Assembly: GCF_000024865.1 (NCBI RefSeq)
Contig: NC_013595.1
Coordinates: 2,852,001 to 2,916,000, forward strand
Reading direction: 5' to 3'
DNA: 64,000 nt
Source of the DNA: Streptosporangium roseum DSM 43021
GTDB lineage: Bacteria > Actinomycetota > Actinomycetes > Streptosporangiales > Streptosporangiaceae
Shown: in pieces, positions 32,683-40,234 of the stretch
Numbering within the stretch: position 1 is the first letter of the stretch
Layout: the number at the start of each line of letters is the position of its first letter
The notes under the pieces: generated by a model
Seen by the model: only the letters and a program-made list of their open reading frames with translations
Database searches by the model: none
Told to the model about the DNA's origin: nothing
Program-made: the position numbers and the translations under genes

Positions 32683-33654
32683 TCAGCCCACGGTCACCGC
32701 ATACACCACCAGCGTGGTGGCCATGGCGATCTCGACGAGCGCGCCGAGCACGTCCCCGGTGATCCCGCCCAGCCGCCGCACGGCCCTGCGCCGCAGTGCC
32801 CAGGCGGCCAGCAGTCCGGCGAGGACGGCCACGCAGGGGCCCCAGAGGGAGGAGGACGGACGTCCTGAACCGGGGCCGACGGCCGCCACATCGACCGTCC
32901 TGTAGGCCTCGGAGAGCATCACTTCTCCAGCGGCTCCGGAATCACCGGGCGAGACGTAGGTGAACAGGCCGAGTCCATCGGAGGCGCCGGAGAAGGCGGG
33001 CAACACCGGGCTGAACGCGCCGATGGAGGCCAAAAGCGTCAGGACCGCCGGCAGGGCGAGCATGAGCGCCGTCACGGCCAGTGCGGGGCCCCGCCGTACG
33101 GTGCCCGCGACCATCGCGCCGAGCCCGCCCGGGCGGGCGGAGGGGACACCCGCGCGGCATGCCCAGGTGAGCGCCAGCCTTCCCGCCACGCAGGCGGTGA
33201 ACAGCGCGATCGGGCCCGCCCCGGCAGCGGTGACCTCCGACAGCGCCGCCACCTGGGCCAGCAGCGTGAAGACCAGCGTCACGACGCCGAACGGGCCGAT
33301 GTCGGAGCGCTTCATGATGTCCAGTGCCTGCTCGGCGGGCCTGCCGCTGCCCAGCCCGTCGGCCAGGTCGGCCAGCCCGTCCAGGTGCAGCCCCCGCGTG
33401 AGCAGCGCCACAGTTGCCACGGCCAGCACCGACGACAGGAGCGGGGTGATCTCCAGCCACAGCGCCACCGTGAGCACCGCCCCGGCGACGGCTCCGATCA
33501 GCGCTCCCACGAACGGGGCGACCGTCATCGCGATCCCCCCGGCCCTGCGGTCGACGACCCCAGGGCGGACGGGGAACACGCTCAACGTGCCGATCGCGAG
33601 GCGCACCCCGTCGGCGAACGTGGACGGTCTCTCCGGAGGCGGCGTTTCAGACAC
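32683..33654 (-). CDS. cobS: Adenosylcobinamide-GDP ribazoletransferase (cobalamin synthase)
   Basis: CobS joins adenosylcobinamide-GDP to alpha-ribazole in the final stage of vitamin B12 assembly and is an integral membrane enzyme. The 323-residue protein shows FADGVRLAIGTLSVFPV at the N-terminus, RGLHLDGLADLADGLGSG (the metal-binding DGLAD motif) and RSDIGPFGVVTLVFTLLAQ, with about seven helices. The GTG at 33654 has TACGAT 8 nt upstream and no ribosome site, suggesting leaderless transcription. The cobT gene that often lies between cobS and cobU is absent. Confidence 0.95.
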   Translation of the reverse strand: MSETPPPERPSTFADGVRLAIGTLSVFPVRPGVVDRRAGGIAMTVAPFVGALIGAVAGAVLTVALWLEITPLLSSVLAVATVALLTRGLHLDGLADLADGLGSGRPAEQALDIMKRSDIGPFGVVTLVFTLLAQVAALSEVTAAGAGPIALFTACVAGRLALTWACRAGVPSARPGGLGAMVAGTVRRGPALAVTALMLALPAVLTLLASIGAFSPVLPAFSGASDGLGLFTYVSPGDSGAAGEVMLSEAYRTVDVAAVGPGSGRPSSSLWGPCVAVLAGLLAAWALRRRAVRRLGGITGDVLGALVEIAMATTLVVYAVTVG

Positions 33655-33662
33655 GATCGACG

Positions 33663-33668
33663 ATCGTA
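33663..33668 (-). promoter_or_regulatory. Putative leaderless -10 element of cobS
   Basis: TACGAT on the minus strand lies 8 nt from the GTG at 33654. Confidence 0.45.
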
Positions 33669-33745
33669 GTCCGGAACCCCTGAACGGCGGCCCCGCGCAC
33701 GCCGCCCGCCACCGGACGCCTCCCCACCGCACGCCGTCTCGGGTC

Positions 33746-33935
33746 TGGTCCGGGGTCGGCGGAGCCGTTGTGCCGGATCCGCTCCGGGACAGGGCAGGTG
33801 CGCTGCCTCATGCCTGGTCCGGGGATTGGGGCCGGTGTGCTGTCTCGTTTCTGGTGCGGGAATGGGCCGGCGCGCTGCCTCATATTTGGTCCGAGGATGG
33901 GGTCGGCGCGCTGTCTCGTGTCTGGTGCGGGGAGG
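33746..33935 (+). repeat. 36-bp-period degenerate tandem repeat
   Basis: The core TGGTCCGGGG/TGGTGCGGG recurs at 33746, 33815, 33852, 33887 and 33923, with spacings of 69, 37, 35 and 36 bp. Each core is followed by an A/TGGGxCGGCGCGCTGYCTC-like block. The units are diverged rather than identical. Confidence 0.7.
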
Positions 33936-34022
33936 GGCGGGGGTCGGTCGGGGGATGGCTGGGGTGTCGCTCTGCGTCCGGCCGGAAGGCGGGGGCTGTG
34001 CCTGGCCGGACGGGCAGGGCGG

Positions 34023-35183
34023 TCAGATGGGCAGGGGGAGGAGGCGGCCGGCCACCACCAGGGCGACGTCCTCCGATTCGAGGGCCAGCCGCTGGTTGAG
34101 GCGGCCGAGGACGTCGCGGAACATTCGGCCACTGGAGGTGGCGGGCACCACGCCGAGCCCGACCTCGTCGGAGACCGCGACGACCTGGGCGCGGGCCTGC
34201 CGCCAGGCGGCGACCAGTTCGTCGCACCGGGCCGTGACCGCGTCCCGGCCGTCCCCGCCCGACCAGGCGTCGCACTCGTCGAAGACCGCGGCGACCCAGG
34301 TGCCGAGTCCGTCGATAAGCATCGGGGCCTCGGCGGTCCGGAGCAGTCCGGCCAGGTCGGTGGTCTCGGCCGTGCCCCAGTGAGCCGGCCGGCGGTCACG
34401 GTGCGTCTGGACCCGGCGGGTCCATTCGTCGTCGTCGCCGCCGGACGGCCCGGTCGCGACATAGAGGACCTCGGGCTCGCCCGCCAGCCGGAGTTCGGCC
34501 TCGGCCGACTTTCCCGAGCGCGTCCCACCCAGCAGCAGGGTCCGCCGCGGTTGCGGGACCCGGCCTGGGACGGGTTCGCCGGTGTCGAGGACCGTCCCGT
34601 CCGGTACGGCCCGCACCCTCCACAGCGCCGCCCGCCGTGCCAGTTCCGCCTCCGTCGGCACCCGATGGTCGATGTCCACGGCCACGACGTGGGTCCGCTC
34701 GCCGACCACGCCTCGGCGGCGCAGGTCTCCCAGCCGCTCCGGCCGGTCCAGCACGTCGATCAGCACCAGATCGCAGGCGGGCCGCCCGTCCTCCGCGCGC
34801 GCCGGGACCCGCCGCACTCCGCGCTCGCCGTACGGGTCCACCGGGGGATGGGCGTCACGGGAGTCGGGGGAAGGGGCGCCATGGGAGTCCGGGGAAGGGG
34901 TGTCGTGGGAGGCCGGAGGCTGCGGGGAGTGGGAGACGGCTGGGGCCGGGGCCGCGTAGAGAACCCGCTCCCCGCCAGGGGTGGTGAGGGTCAGACCGTC
35001 CGGGCCGGTGGAGACCCGGTGGCCGGGCGGGAGCGGGCCGGTGAGCGGGAGCCGTACGGAGCCGGTGAGGGTGACTTCGGTGGGGCGGCGGTGGCCGGAG
35101 GCGAGGCGCCCGCAGGAGGCGCACCCGCAGCCCGGGACAGGCCAGCCGGGGCCCGCCGCCGTGCCGGAGATCAGGACTTTCAC
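34023..35183 (-). CDS. cobU: Adenosylcobinamide kinase/guanylyltransferase with N-terminal MBL-like extension
   Basis: CobU phosphorylates adenosylcobinamide and then transfers GMP to it before the CobS step. The C-terminal half carries the P-loop TLLLGGTRSGKSAEAE, VLYVATGPSGGDDDEWTRRVQTHRDRRPAHW and VVAVSDEVGLGVVP. The first roughly 200 residues are unusual: VKVLISGTAAGPGWPVPGCGCASC matches the start of a metallo-beta-lactamase-fold domain, and RTHVVAVDIDHRVP may be its tail, but the HxHxDH metal motif is missing. A Ser/Pro/Asp-rich repeat (SHDTPSPD, SHGAPSPD, SRDAHPP) interrupts it. The GTG at 35183 has TACCCT 6 nt upstream (leaderless). The symbol rests on the C-terminal half; length is about double that of stand-alone CobU. 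Confidence 0.88.
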   Translation of the reverse strand: MKVLISGTAAGPGWPVPGCGCASCGRLASGHRRPTEVTLTGSVRLPLTGPLPPGHRVSTGPDGLTLTTPGGERVLYAAPAPAVSHSPQPPASHDTPSPDSHGAPSPDSRDAHPPVDPYGERGVRRVPARAEDGRPACDLVLIDVLDRPERLGDLRRRGVVGERTHVVAVDIDHRVPTEAELARRAALWRVRAVPDGTVLDTGEPVPGRVPQPRRTLLLGGTRSGKSAEAELRLAGEPEVLYVATGPSGGDDDEWTRRVQTHRDRRPAHWGTAETTDLAGLLRTAEAPMLIDGLGTWVAAVFDECDAWSGGDGRDAVTARCDELVAAWRQARAQVVAVSDEVGLGVVPATSSGRMFRDVLGRLNQRLALESEDVALVVAGRLLPLPI

Positions 35184-35556
35184 GGCCTCAGGGTAGGCGC
35201 ACCCGGCCTGACCGGCCGACGGCGGGCACACCGCCCACCTGGGCAGGAGAGGCGCAGTCTGCCTGGGGAAGGGGCAAGGTGCTACGGACGAAGGCCGCCG
35301 CGATGGCCGGAGGGGCCGTCCATGTGGGGGAGGGTGTTGCCTGTCCGGTGGGGGTGCTCCGTGTGCCTGGGGGATGCCTGACAGGGGTCTGGTAGGGGGC
35401 GTCGGGTCATCCGGGGGCGGGCGGGCATGGCGGGGGAGAGGTGTGGCCCGGGGGTGATGGACGCGCGTCTGCGTCCGTCCGCCCTCATGCTTGGGGATGT
35501 AGGGTTCGCTGAGCCGTCGGAGGCACCGGCAGAACCTGCGACAAGGAGCGTGTGAC
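35184..35556. other. G-rich spacer upstream of cobU
   Basis: These 373 bp show no credible gene and no recognisable cobalamin riboswitch on either strand. The plus strand is G-rich (runs such as GGGGGATG and GGGGGCG). A TAGGGT hexamer at 35500-35505 could serve as -10 for the small gene at 35557, whose own AAGGAGC site follows. Confidence 0.5.
35190..35195 (-). promoter_or_regulatory. Putative leaderless -10 element of cobU
   Basis: TACCCT on the minus strand lies 6 nt from the GTG at 35183. The GAGG between them is too close to the start to work as a ribosome site. Confidence 0.5.
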
Positions 35557-35763
35557 ATGACCTGGCACTGGCGCTATGAGAACGCGAACGGCGGGCTGGT
35601 GACCGAGGGGGTTGTGCCGCCCGAAACGTTCCCGAGTCAGGCGGACGCGGAGTCGTGGCTCGGTGAGAGCTGGCGTGAGCTGCTGGAAGCCGGTGTGGAG
35701 AGGGTCACTCTGCTTGAGGACGACCGGGTCGAATACGCGAAGATGTCACTGCGTCCTGAATGA
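35557..35763 (+). CDS. Small hypothetical protein
   Basis: The 68-residue protein (MTWHWRYENANG, then TFPSQADAESWLGESWRELLEAGVERVTLLEDD) is acidic and alpha/beta with no signal or membrane segment. The pattern of a WxWRYE start followed by an SQADAExWLGExWREL helix is familiar from a small conserved actinobacterial protein, but no function is known. The ATG has AAGGAGC about 8 nt upstream. It is followed by a perfect terminator shared with the aldo/keto reductase gene. Confidence 0.8.
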   Translation: MTWHWRYENANGGLVTEGVVPPETFPSQADAESWLGESWRELLEAGVERVTLLEDDRVEYAKMSLRPE

Positions 35764-35788
35764 AACGCTGCGTCCCGAATGAATGAGA

Positions 35789-35833
35789 AAACCCCGTGAG
35801 CCGCCATTTTTGGAATGGCGACTCACGGGGTTT
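35789..35833. terminator. Bidirectional terminator
   Basis: AAACCCCGTGAG (35789-35800) with CTCACGGGGTTT (35822-35833), plus the inner pair CGCCATT/AATGGCG, form a long stem with one mismatched base on each side. The strands end in T-rich tails (TTTCG and TTTTC). It separates the convergent small gene and the aldo/keto reductase gene. Confidence 0.85.
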
Positions 35834-35848
35834 CGTCTGTCCGGACGG

Positions 35849-36847
35849 CTACGGGCGCTTCTCGGGGCTGACGGTCTTGGCGGGGTCGCGCTCGACCACC
35901 GGGCCGAGAACGTCGTCGATCTTCTTCAGCACCTCGGCGTCCAGCTTCACCCCGGAGGCCTTGACGTTGTCGCGGACCTGCTCCGGCTTGGTCGCCCCGA
36001 TGATGGCGGAGGCCACGTTCGGGTTCTGCAGCACCCACGCCACCGCGAGCTGGGCCATGCTCAGACCGAGGTCGGCGGCGATCGGCTTCAGGTCCTGGAC
36101 GCGGGTGAGCACGTCGTCGTTCAGCATCCGGGAGATGAAGCCGCCTCCGGCCGGGTCGGTGGCCCGGGAGCCGGCGGGCGGCGGCTGGCCCGGCAGATAC
36201 TTGCCGGTCAGCACGCCCTGGGCGATCGGGGACCAGACGACCTGGCTGAGGCCCTCCTTCTCGGACAGCGGCACGACCTCGGCCTCGATGACCCGCCACA
36301 GCATCGAGTACTGCGGCTGGTTGGAGACCAGGCGGTCGAAGCCCATCTCGTCGGCGATCTTCAGGGCCCGGGCGATCTGGTCGGCGTTCCACTCGCTGAC
36401 GCCGACGTAGAGGACCTTGCCTTGGCGTACGAGGTCGTCGAAGGTCTTGAGGGTCTCCTCAAGGGGCGTCTCGTTGTCGAAGCGGTGGGCCTGGTACAGG
36501 TCGACGTAGTCGGTCTGCAGGCGGCGCAGCGAGCCGTGAATGGACTCGGTGACGTGCTTGCGGGAGAGGCCGCGGTCGTTGGGGCCGGCACCCGTGGGCC
36601 AGTAGACCTTGGTGAAGATCTCCAGAGACTCGCGGCGGACGCCCTTCAGAGCGCGGCCGAGCACCTCCTCCGCCTTGGTGCCCGCGTACACGTCGGCGGT
36701 GTCGAAGGTGGTGATCCCCTCGTCGAGCGCCGCCCGCACGCATTCCCGGGCGGCGTCCTCTTCTACCTGGGAACCATGAGTGATCCAGTTGCCGTAGCTG
36801 ATCTCACTGACCATGAGGCCGCTACGGCCAAGGTGGCGGAATTCCAT
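35849..36847 (-). CDS. Aldo/keto reductase
   Basis: The 332-residue protein has the AKR TIM-barrel signature: MEFRHLGRSGLMVSEISYGNW, then EGITTFDTADVYAGTKAEEVLGRALKG (catalytic Asp and Tyr), LRRLQTDYVDLYQAHRFD (catalytic His region) and GATKPEQVRDNVKASG near the cofactor phosphate site. It resembles the Kv-beta/YhdN-type subgroup, NADPH-dependent reductases of unknown physiological substrate. The ATG at 36847 is preferred over one eight codons upstream because TAGGGT lies 7 nt before it. The gene is divergent from the SMI1-like gene, and both starts appear leaderless. Confidence 0.92.
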   Translation of the reverse strand: MEFRHLGRSGLMVSEISYGNWITHGSQVEEDAARECVRAALDEGITTFDTADVYAGTKAEEVLGRALKGVRRESLEIFTKVYWPTGAGPNDRGLSRKHVTESIHGSLRRLQTDYVDLYQAHRFDNETPLEETLKTFDDLVRQGKVLYVGVSEWNADQIARALKIADEMGFDRLVSNQPQYSMLWRVIEAEVVPLSEKEGLSQVVWSPIAQGVLTGKYLPGQPPPAGSRATDPAGGGFISRMLNDDVLTRVQDLKPIAADLGLSMAQLAVAWVLQNPNVASAIIGATKPEQVRDNVKASGVKLDAEVLKKIDDVLGPVVERDPAKTVSPEKRP

Positions 36848-36854
36848 GCTTCCG

Positions 36855-36860
36855 ACCCTA
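36855..36860 (-). promoter_or_regulatory. Putative leaderless -10 element of the aldo/keto reductase gene
   Basis: TAGGGT on the minus strand lies 7 nt from the ATG at 36847. Confidence 0.45.
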
Positions 36861-36890
36861 GTAGGTGTCATGCGACAGACCGATTCGGGA

Positions 36891-36896
36891 TACTCT
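36891..36896 (+). promoter_or_regulatory. Putative leaderless -10 element of the SMI1-like gene
   Basis: TACTCT lies 7 nt from the GTG at 36904. Together with the opposing promoter, two divergent starts share 56 bp. Confidence 0.5.
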
Positions 36897-36903
36897 GCCC
36901 GGC

Positions 36904-38178
36904 GTGTTGCGGTTGATCACTTCTCGATGGGTACGGCTCGCGCTCGTGGCCGCCGCGGTGGCGGCGATCGTCGTGGCGGTCCTGCGCCTGCGCAGGTCTC
37001 CGACCCTCCCCGGTGCCGCCCTCCGCACGGAGATCGCTCCCGGGCCCGGAGCCGCCCCCCGATCCGAGGCCGAGGCCGTACCGGCCCTCTCACCGCAGTG
37101 GCCCCCGGCCCCGATTCTCGGCACCCCCACCGCCGACGATCTCAAGCACTACGCCACCGGGGCCTACATCCCCCGCTTCCTCACCGGGGCGCCCCCGTCG
37201 AGAGCGCCCCTGGACGACGCCACCCGGCGCCGCCTGACCCGCTGGGGCGCCGTCGCGGTGGCGCTGTGCCTGCTGGTCCTCGCCGCCCAGGTCCTGGAGA
37301 CCTCGACGTTCTCCAAGGACGAGACCACGGCGTCCTCCCAGGGGGAGGAGTACACCGAGGAGCACTTCCTCGGCGCGGGCAACCTTGACGTGCTCGACGG
37401 CCGCGACTGCATACCCGCCTCCCCGGGGCCGGACGGATGGTCCGCCGTCTGCAAGAAGGAGGCGGAGCCGGAGAGGGCGGGTTCCGGAGGCGGCGAGAAC
37501 GCCCCCACATTCCAGGACCTCGTCCCTGCCCCCGAGGAGCAGGTGGAGGGGCCCGACACGGACTGCGCGCCGGTGGTGCGGACCCCGGCGGCGCGGAAGG
37601 TGAGCCCGAGGGTCACCCGGGCGGTGAACCGGCAGTGGGCGCGGATCGAGAGGTGGCTGAAGGCGAACGCCCCCGCGAGCCGCCGCACGCTCAGGGGGCC
37701 CGCCAGGGCCCGGACGATCGCGGTCGCGGAGGCCCAGATGGGCCTGCGCTTCCCCAACGACCTGCGTGCCTCCCTGCTGCGGCACAACGGCGCCGCGGCC
37801 GTGGGCGGGACCTGGCCGTTCGGCTTCCTGTCCAACGGCTTCCTCGGCGTCCGCGAGATCCGCGACACCTGGCGGGGGCTGTGCGAGGTCGACGGAGAGA
37901 GTGAGGGCTCCGACCCGCGTACGGAGTGGTGGGACGGGCGCATGATCCCGTTCGGCTCCGACGGGAGCGGCAACCATCTGGTGGTCGACTCGGTCAGGCG
38001 CGACGTGGGGGAGACCGACCACGAGGGCCAGATGAGCTTCACGCTCGGCGGGGTCCCGATCCGCTCGCACTACGCCCTGCTCAAGGCGGTCGCCGACGCG
38101 ATGGAGACCGGCGGCGCCGTCGGCTACTGGAAGCCCGGGGTGACCGAGGGCGAGCTCGACTGGGACGTCGTGGACTGA
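36904..38178 (+). CDS. Membrane-anchored SMI1/KNR4 (SUKH)-like protein
   Basis: The 424-residue protein has an N-terminal membrane helix (residues 8-27, RWVRLALVAAAVAAIVVAVL), a proline-rich stretch, and a second helix near 115-130 (GAVAVALCLLVLAAQVL). A Glu/Ser-rich linker follows, then a C-terminal domain. There WARIERWLKANAP, IAVAEAQMGLRFPNDLRASLLRHNGA, WWDGRMIPFGSDGSGNHLVVD and SHYALLKAVADAM match SMI1/KNR4 (SUKH) domains, best known as toxin-immunity proteins. No toxin gene is adjacent, so immunity is not established. The GTG at 36904 places the first helix at the N-terminus and has the leaderless pattern. Confidence 0.75.
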   Translation: MLRLITSRWVRLALVAAAVAAIVVAVLRLRRSPTLPGAALRTEIAPGPGAAPRSEAEAVPALSPQWPPAPILGTPTADDLKHYATGAYIPRFLTGAPPSRAPLDDATRRRLTRWGAVAVALCLLVLAAQVLETSTFSKDETTASSQGEEYTEEHFLGAGNLDVLDGRDCIPASPGPDGWSAVCKKEAEPERAGSGGGENAPTFQDLVPAPEEQVEGPDTDCAPVVRTPAARKVSPRVTRAVNRQWARIERWLKANAPASRRTLRGPARARTIAVAEAQMGLRFPNDLRASLLRHNGAAAVGGTWPFGFLSNGFLGVREIRDTWRGLCEVDGESEGSDPRTEWWDGRMIPFGSDGSGNHLVVDSVRRDVGETDHEGQMSFTLGGVPIRSHYALLKAVADAMETGGAVGYWKPGVTEGELDWDVVD

Positions 38179-38202
38179 GGCCGCGGCACGGCTCCCGCCG
38201 GA

Positions 38203-38290
38203 GTCGACCCCGCAAAGGCCTGGAAGTCGACCCCGCAAAGGTCCGGAAAGGAAGCAAGGCCCGGAGTCCGGAAAGGAAGCAAGGCCCGGA
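38203..38290 (+). repeat. Two adjoining tandem duplications in spacer
   Basis: GTCGACCCCGCAAAGG occurs at 38203-38218 and 38226-38241 (period 23). Directly after it, a perfect 25-bp unit starting GTCCGGAAAGGAAGC occurs at 38241-38265 and 38266-38290. Related AAGGAAGAGCC blocks continue to about 38335. Confidence 0.85.
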
Positions 38291-38335
38291 CAAGGAAGAG
38301 CCGGGGCCGACCCCGGAAAGGCCCGGAAAGGAAGA

Positions 38336-38362
38336 GCCCCGTCCCCCAGCGGAGGACGGGGC
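38336..38362 (-). terminator. Terminator of the DUF3043 gene
   Basis: GCCCCGTCC (38336-38344) pairs with GGACGGGGC (38354-38362) around a 9-nt loop, 9 nt beyond the stop codon at 38371. On the minus strand it is followed by TCTTCCTTTCC. Confidence 0.6.
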
Positions 38363-38370
38363 CCGGACGC

Positions 38371-38979
38371 CTACTTCTTCGCCGGGACGGGCTTGCCGCC
38401 GGGGAGGAAGGCGGGCGGCGGGAAGCGCAGCTTGCGGATCTGCAGCGCGCGCATGGCGGCGTAGAAGCCGACGCCCTTGACACTCTCGCCGGGGAACTTC
38501 TCGGTCACGAGCTTCTTGACCTTCCAGGACACCCAGACCGAGGTGAACAGCACGCCGACCATCATGATCGGCCAGCCGATCGTGATGACGGCGGCGTAGA
38601 TGTACTGCCGGGTCTCGCCGGGGAAGGGGACCCAGGTGAGCAGCAGGATCAGCAGCGAGAACGGCAGGAAGTACTGGCTGATGATCCGGCGGGAGTCCAC
38701 CCAGTCACGGGCGAACTTGCGTGCCGGGCCCCGGTCGCGCGCCGGGAAGTAGCGCTCGTCGCCGCGCATCATGCCCTCGCGCGCCTTGACGCGGTCGTTG
38801 GCCTGGCGTTCGCGGAGCTGCTTGTAGGCCTCTTTGCGGTTCTGGGGGGCGTTCACCGGCTGGCGGCGACGGCCTTCGGCGTCCCGGCGCTTGGGTGTGG
38901 GACGCCCCTTGCCCGCAGGCTTAGGATCGTTAGCGGAGACGGGGGAGTCGTCCGCGGTGGTCTGGGTACGTCGGAACAC
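38371..38979 (-). CDS. DUF3043 domain membrane protein
   Basis: The 202-residue protein has a basic cytoplasmic N-terminal half (PKAGKGRPTPKRRDAEGRRR-like, then NRKEAYKQLRERQANDRVKAREGMMRGDERYFPARDRGPARKFARDWVDSRR). Two membrane helices follow (about residues 115-165, YFLPFSLLILLLTWVPF and YAAVITIGWPIMMVGVLFTSVWV), with a basic C-terminus. This is the DUF3043 family of actinobacteria, of unknown function. The GTG start lacks a ribosome site and has TAGGCT 6 nt upstream. Confidence 0.9.
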   Translation of the reverse strand: MFRRTQTTADDSPVSANDPKPAGKGRPTPKRRDAEGRRRQPVNAPQNRKEAYKQLRERQANDRVKAREGMMRGDERYFPARDRGPARKFARDWVDSRRIISQYFLPFSLLILLLTWVPFPGETRQYIYAAVITIGWPIMMVGVLFTSVWVSWKVKKLVTEKFPGESVKGVGFYAAMRALQIRKLRFPPPAFLPGGKPVPAKK

Positions 38980-38985
38980 ATCGTC

Positions 38986-38991
38986 AGCCTA
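38986..38991 (-). promoter_or_regulatory. Putative leaderless -10 element of the DUF3043 gene
   Basis: TAGGCT on the minus strand lies 6 nt from the GTG at 38979. Confidence 0.5.
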
Positions 38992-39125
38992 CCGGGACTG
39001 CAACTTAGTGACGCCCTCGTGCGTTATGCGTAGGGTGAACCTAGGTGGCTCCGGAGCTTTCTATGGGGGGCTGGAATCACTGGGGTGACCCGAAGCGCAT
39101 TTGAAGAAGGGGACGGCCGACGCGC

Positions 39126-39950
39126 ATGAGCGTGATGAAGAGACTTTCCATGATCTTCAAGTCCAAGGCCAACAACGCCTTGGACAAGATGGAGGATCCA
39201 CGCGAAACCCTGGACTACTCCTACCAGCGTCAGTTGGAGTTGTTGCAGAAGGTGCGCCGGGGTGTGGCCGACGTCGCCACCTCGCGCAAGCGGGTGGAGT
39301 TGCAGATCAACCAGATCGAGGCCCAGTCGCGCAAGCTTGAGGAGCAGGGCCGCAAGGCGCTGGGCGTCGGCCGCGAGGACCTCGCCCGCGAGGCGCTGAC
39401 CCGCCGGTCGAGCCTGCAGACCCAGATCGCCGACCTCCGCGTCCAGCACGACAACCTGCAGGGCGAGGAGGAGAAGCTCACCACCGCCTCGCACCGGCTG
39501 CAGGCCAAGGTCGACTCCTTCCGCACCCGCAAGGAGACGATCAAGGCGACCTACACCGCGGCCGAGGCGCAGACGCGGATCAACGAGGCCTTCTCCGGCA
39601 TCTCCGAGGAGATGGGCGACGTCGGCCTGGCGATCCAGCGCGCCGAGGACAAGACGGCCTCGATGCAGGCCCGCGCGGGCGCCATCGACGAGCTGCTGGC
39701 CAGTGGTGCGCTCGACGACTTCAGCGGGCAGCGCGGCGACGACATCCAGGCCGAGCTGGACCGCATGGGCGGTGGCCAGGACGTGGAGCTGGAGATCGCC
39801 CGGATGAAGGCCGAGCTCGGGCAGGGCTCCGCGCCCAAGAGCGCGATCGAGTCCGGAGCACCCCAGCAGCAGCCCCAGCCCCAGCCCCAGCAGCAGCCCC
39901 AGCAGTCCCCCCAGACCCAGCAGTACCGTCAGCCGGGGGAGGGGCTGTGA
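39126..39950 (+). CDS. pspA: PspA/IM30 family membrane-stress protein
   Basis: PspA forms ESCRT-III-like assemblies that protect damaged membranes. The 274-residue protein has the N-terminal amphipathic helix (MSVMKRLSMIFKSKANNALDKMEDP), then long coiled-coil helices (DYSYQRQLELLQKVRRGVADVATSRKRVELQINQIEAQSRKLEEQGRKALG) and the conserved RINEAFSGISEEMGDVGLAIQRAEDKTASMQARAGAIDEL. A Gln/Pro-rich tail ends it. A GAAGAAGGGGACG stretch precedes the ATG. Three Psp partners follow directly. Confidence 0.95.
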   Translation: MSVMKRLSMIFKSKANNALDKMEDPRETLDYSYQRQLELLQKVRRGVADVATSRKRVELQINQIEAQSRKLEEQGRKALGVGREDLAREALTRRSSLQTQIADLRVQHDNLQGEEEKLTTASHRLQAKVDSFRTRKETIKATYTAAEAQTRINEAFSGISEEMGDVGLAIQRAEDKTASMQARAGAIDELLASGALDDFSGQRGDDIQAELDRMGGGQDVELEIARMKAELGQGSAPKSAIESGAPQQQPQPQPQQQPQQSPQTQQYRQPGEGL

Positions 39951-40225
39951 TCGTTCGCATCATGGGCGAGGGCCAGACCGAGATCGATCCCGGTGACCTC
40001 GGGGTTCTCAACGCCCTGGACGGTGAGCTGGAGGCGGCGATCGAGGCCGGCGACGAGGAGGCCTTCCGGGCCCGCCTGCACGACCTGCTGGACAAGGTCC
40101 GCCATGTCGGCAAGGCGCTCCCGGACGACAGCCTGGAGTCCTCGGAGCTGATTTTGCCTCCGGCCGACGCTTCCATGGAAGAAGTGCGGGAGATGCTCGG
40201 CGATGAGGGGCTGATTCCCGGATAG
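39947..40225 (+). CDS. pspAA: PspA-associated protein PspAA
   Basis: The 92-residue protein (MIVRIMGEGQTEIDPGDLGVLNALDGELEAAIEAGDEEAFRARLHDLLDKVRHVGK) is the small PspAA domain that accompanies PspA in actinobacteria. It is an alpha/beta domain with an acidic surface and no membrane segment. The GTG overlaps the pspA stop codon (GTGA). Its TAG stop (40223-40225) coincides with the first three bases of the TAGTTT hexamer before htpX. Confidence 0.9.
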   Translation: MIVRIMGEGQTEIDPGDLGVLNALDGELEAAIEAGDEEAFRARLHDLLDKVRHVGKALPDDSLESSELILPPADASMEEVREMLGDEGLIPG

Positions 40226-40228
40226 TTT
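40223..40228 (+). promoter_or_regulatory. Putative leaderless -10 element of htpX
   Basis: TAGTTT lies 6 nt from the ATG at 40235 and shares its TAG with the pspAA stop codon. It would give htpX-pspAB an internal promoter. Confidence 0.45.
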
Positions 40229-40234
40229 GGGCAT

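Larger units (their letters stand above)
33655..34022. other. Repeat-filled spacer between cobS and cobU
   Basis: These 368 bp contain no credible gene. The central part is a 36-bp-period degenerate tandem repeat (listed separately), and the cobS-proximal end holds its putative promoter hexamer. Confidence 0.6.

Noticed and set aside
35184..35556. Possible cobalamin riboswitch before cobU
   Set aside because: No conserved B12-box or CCCGCNACUG-type element is visible on either strand, and the cobU start fits a leaderless promoter only 6 nt upstream.
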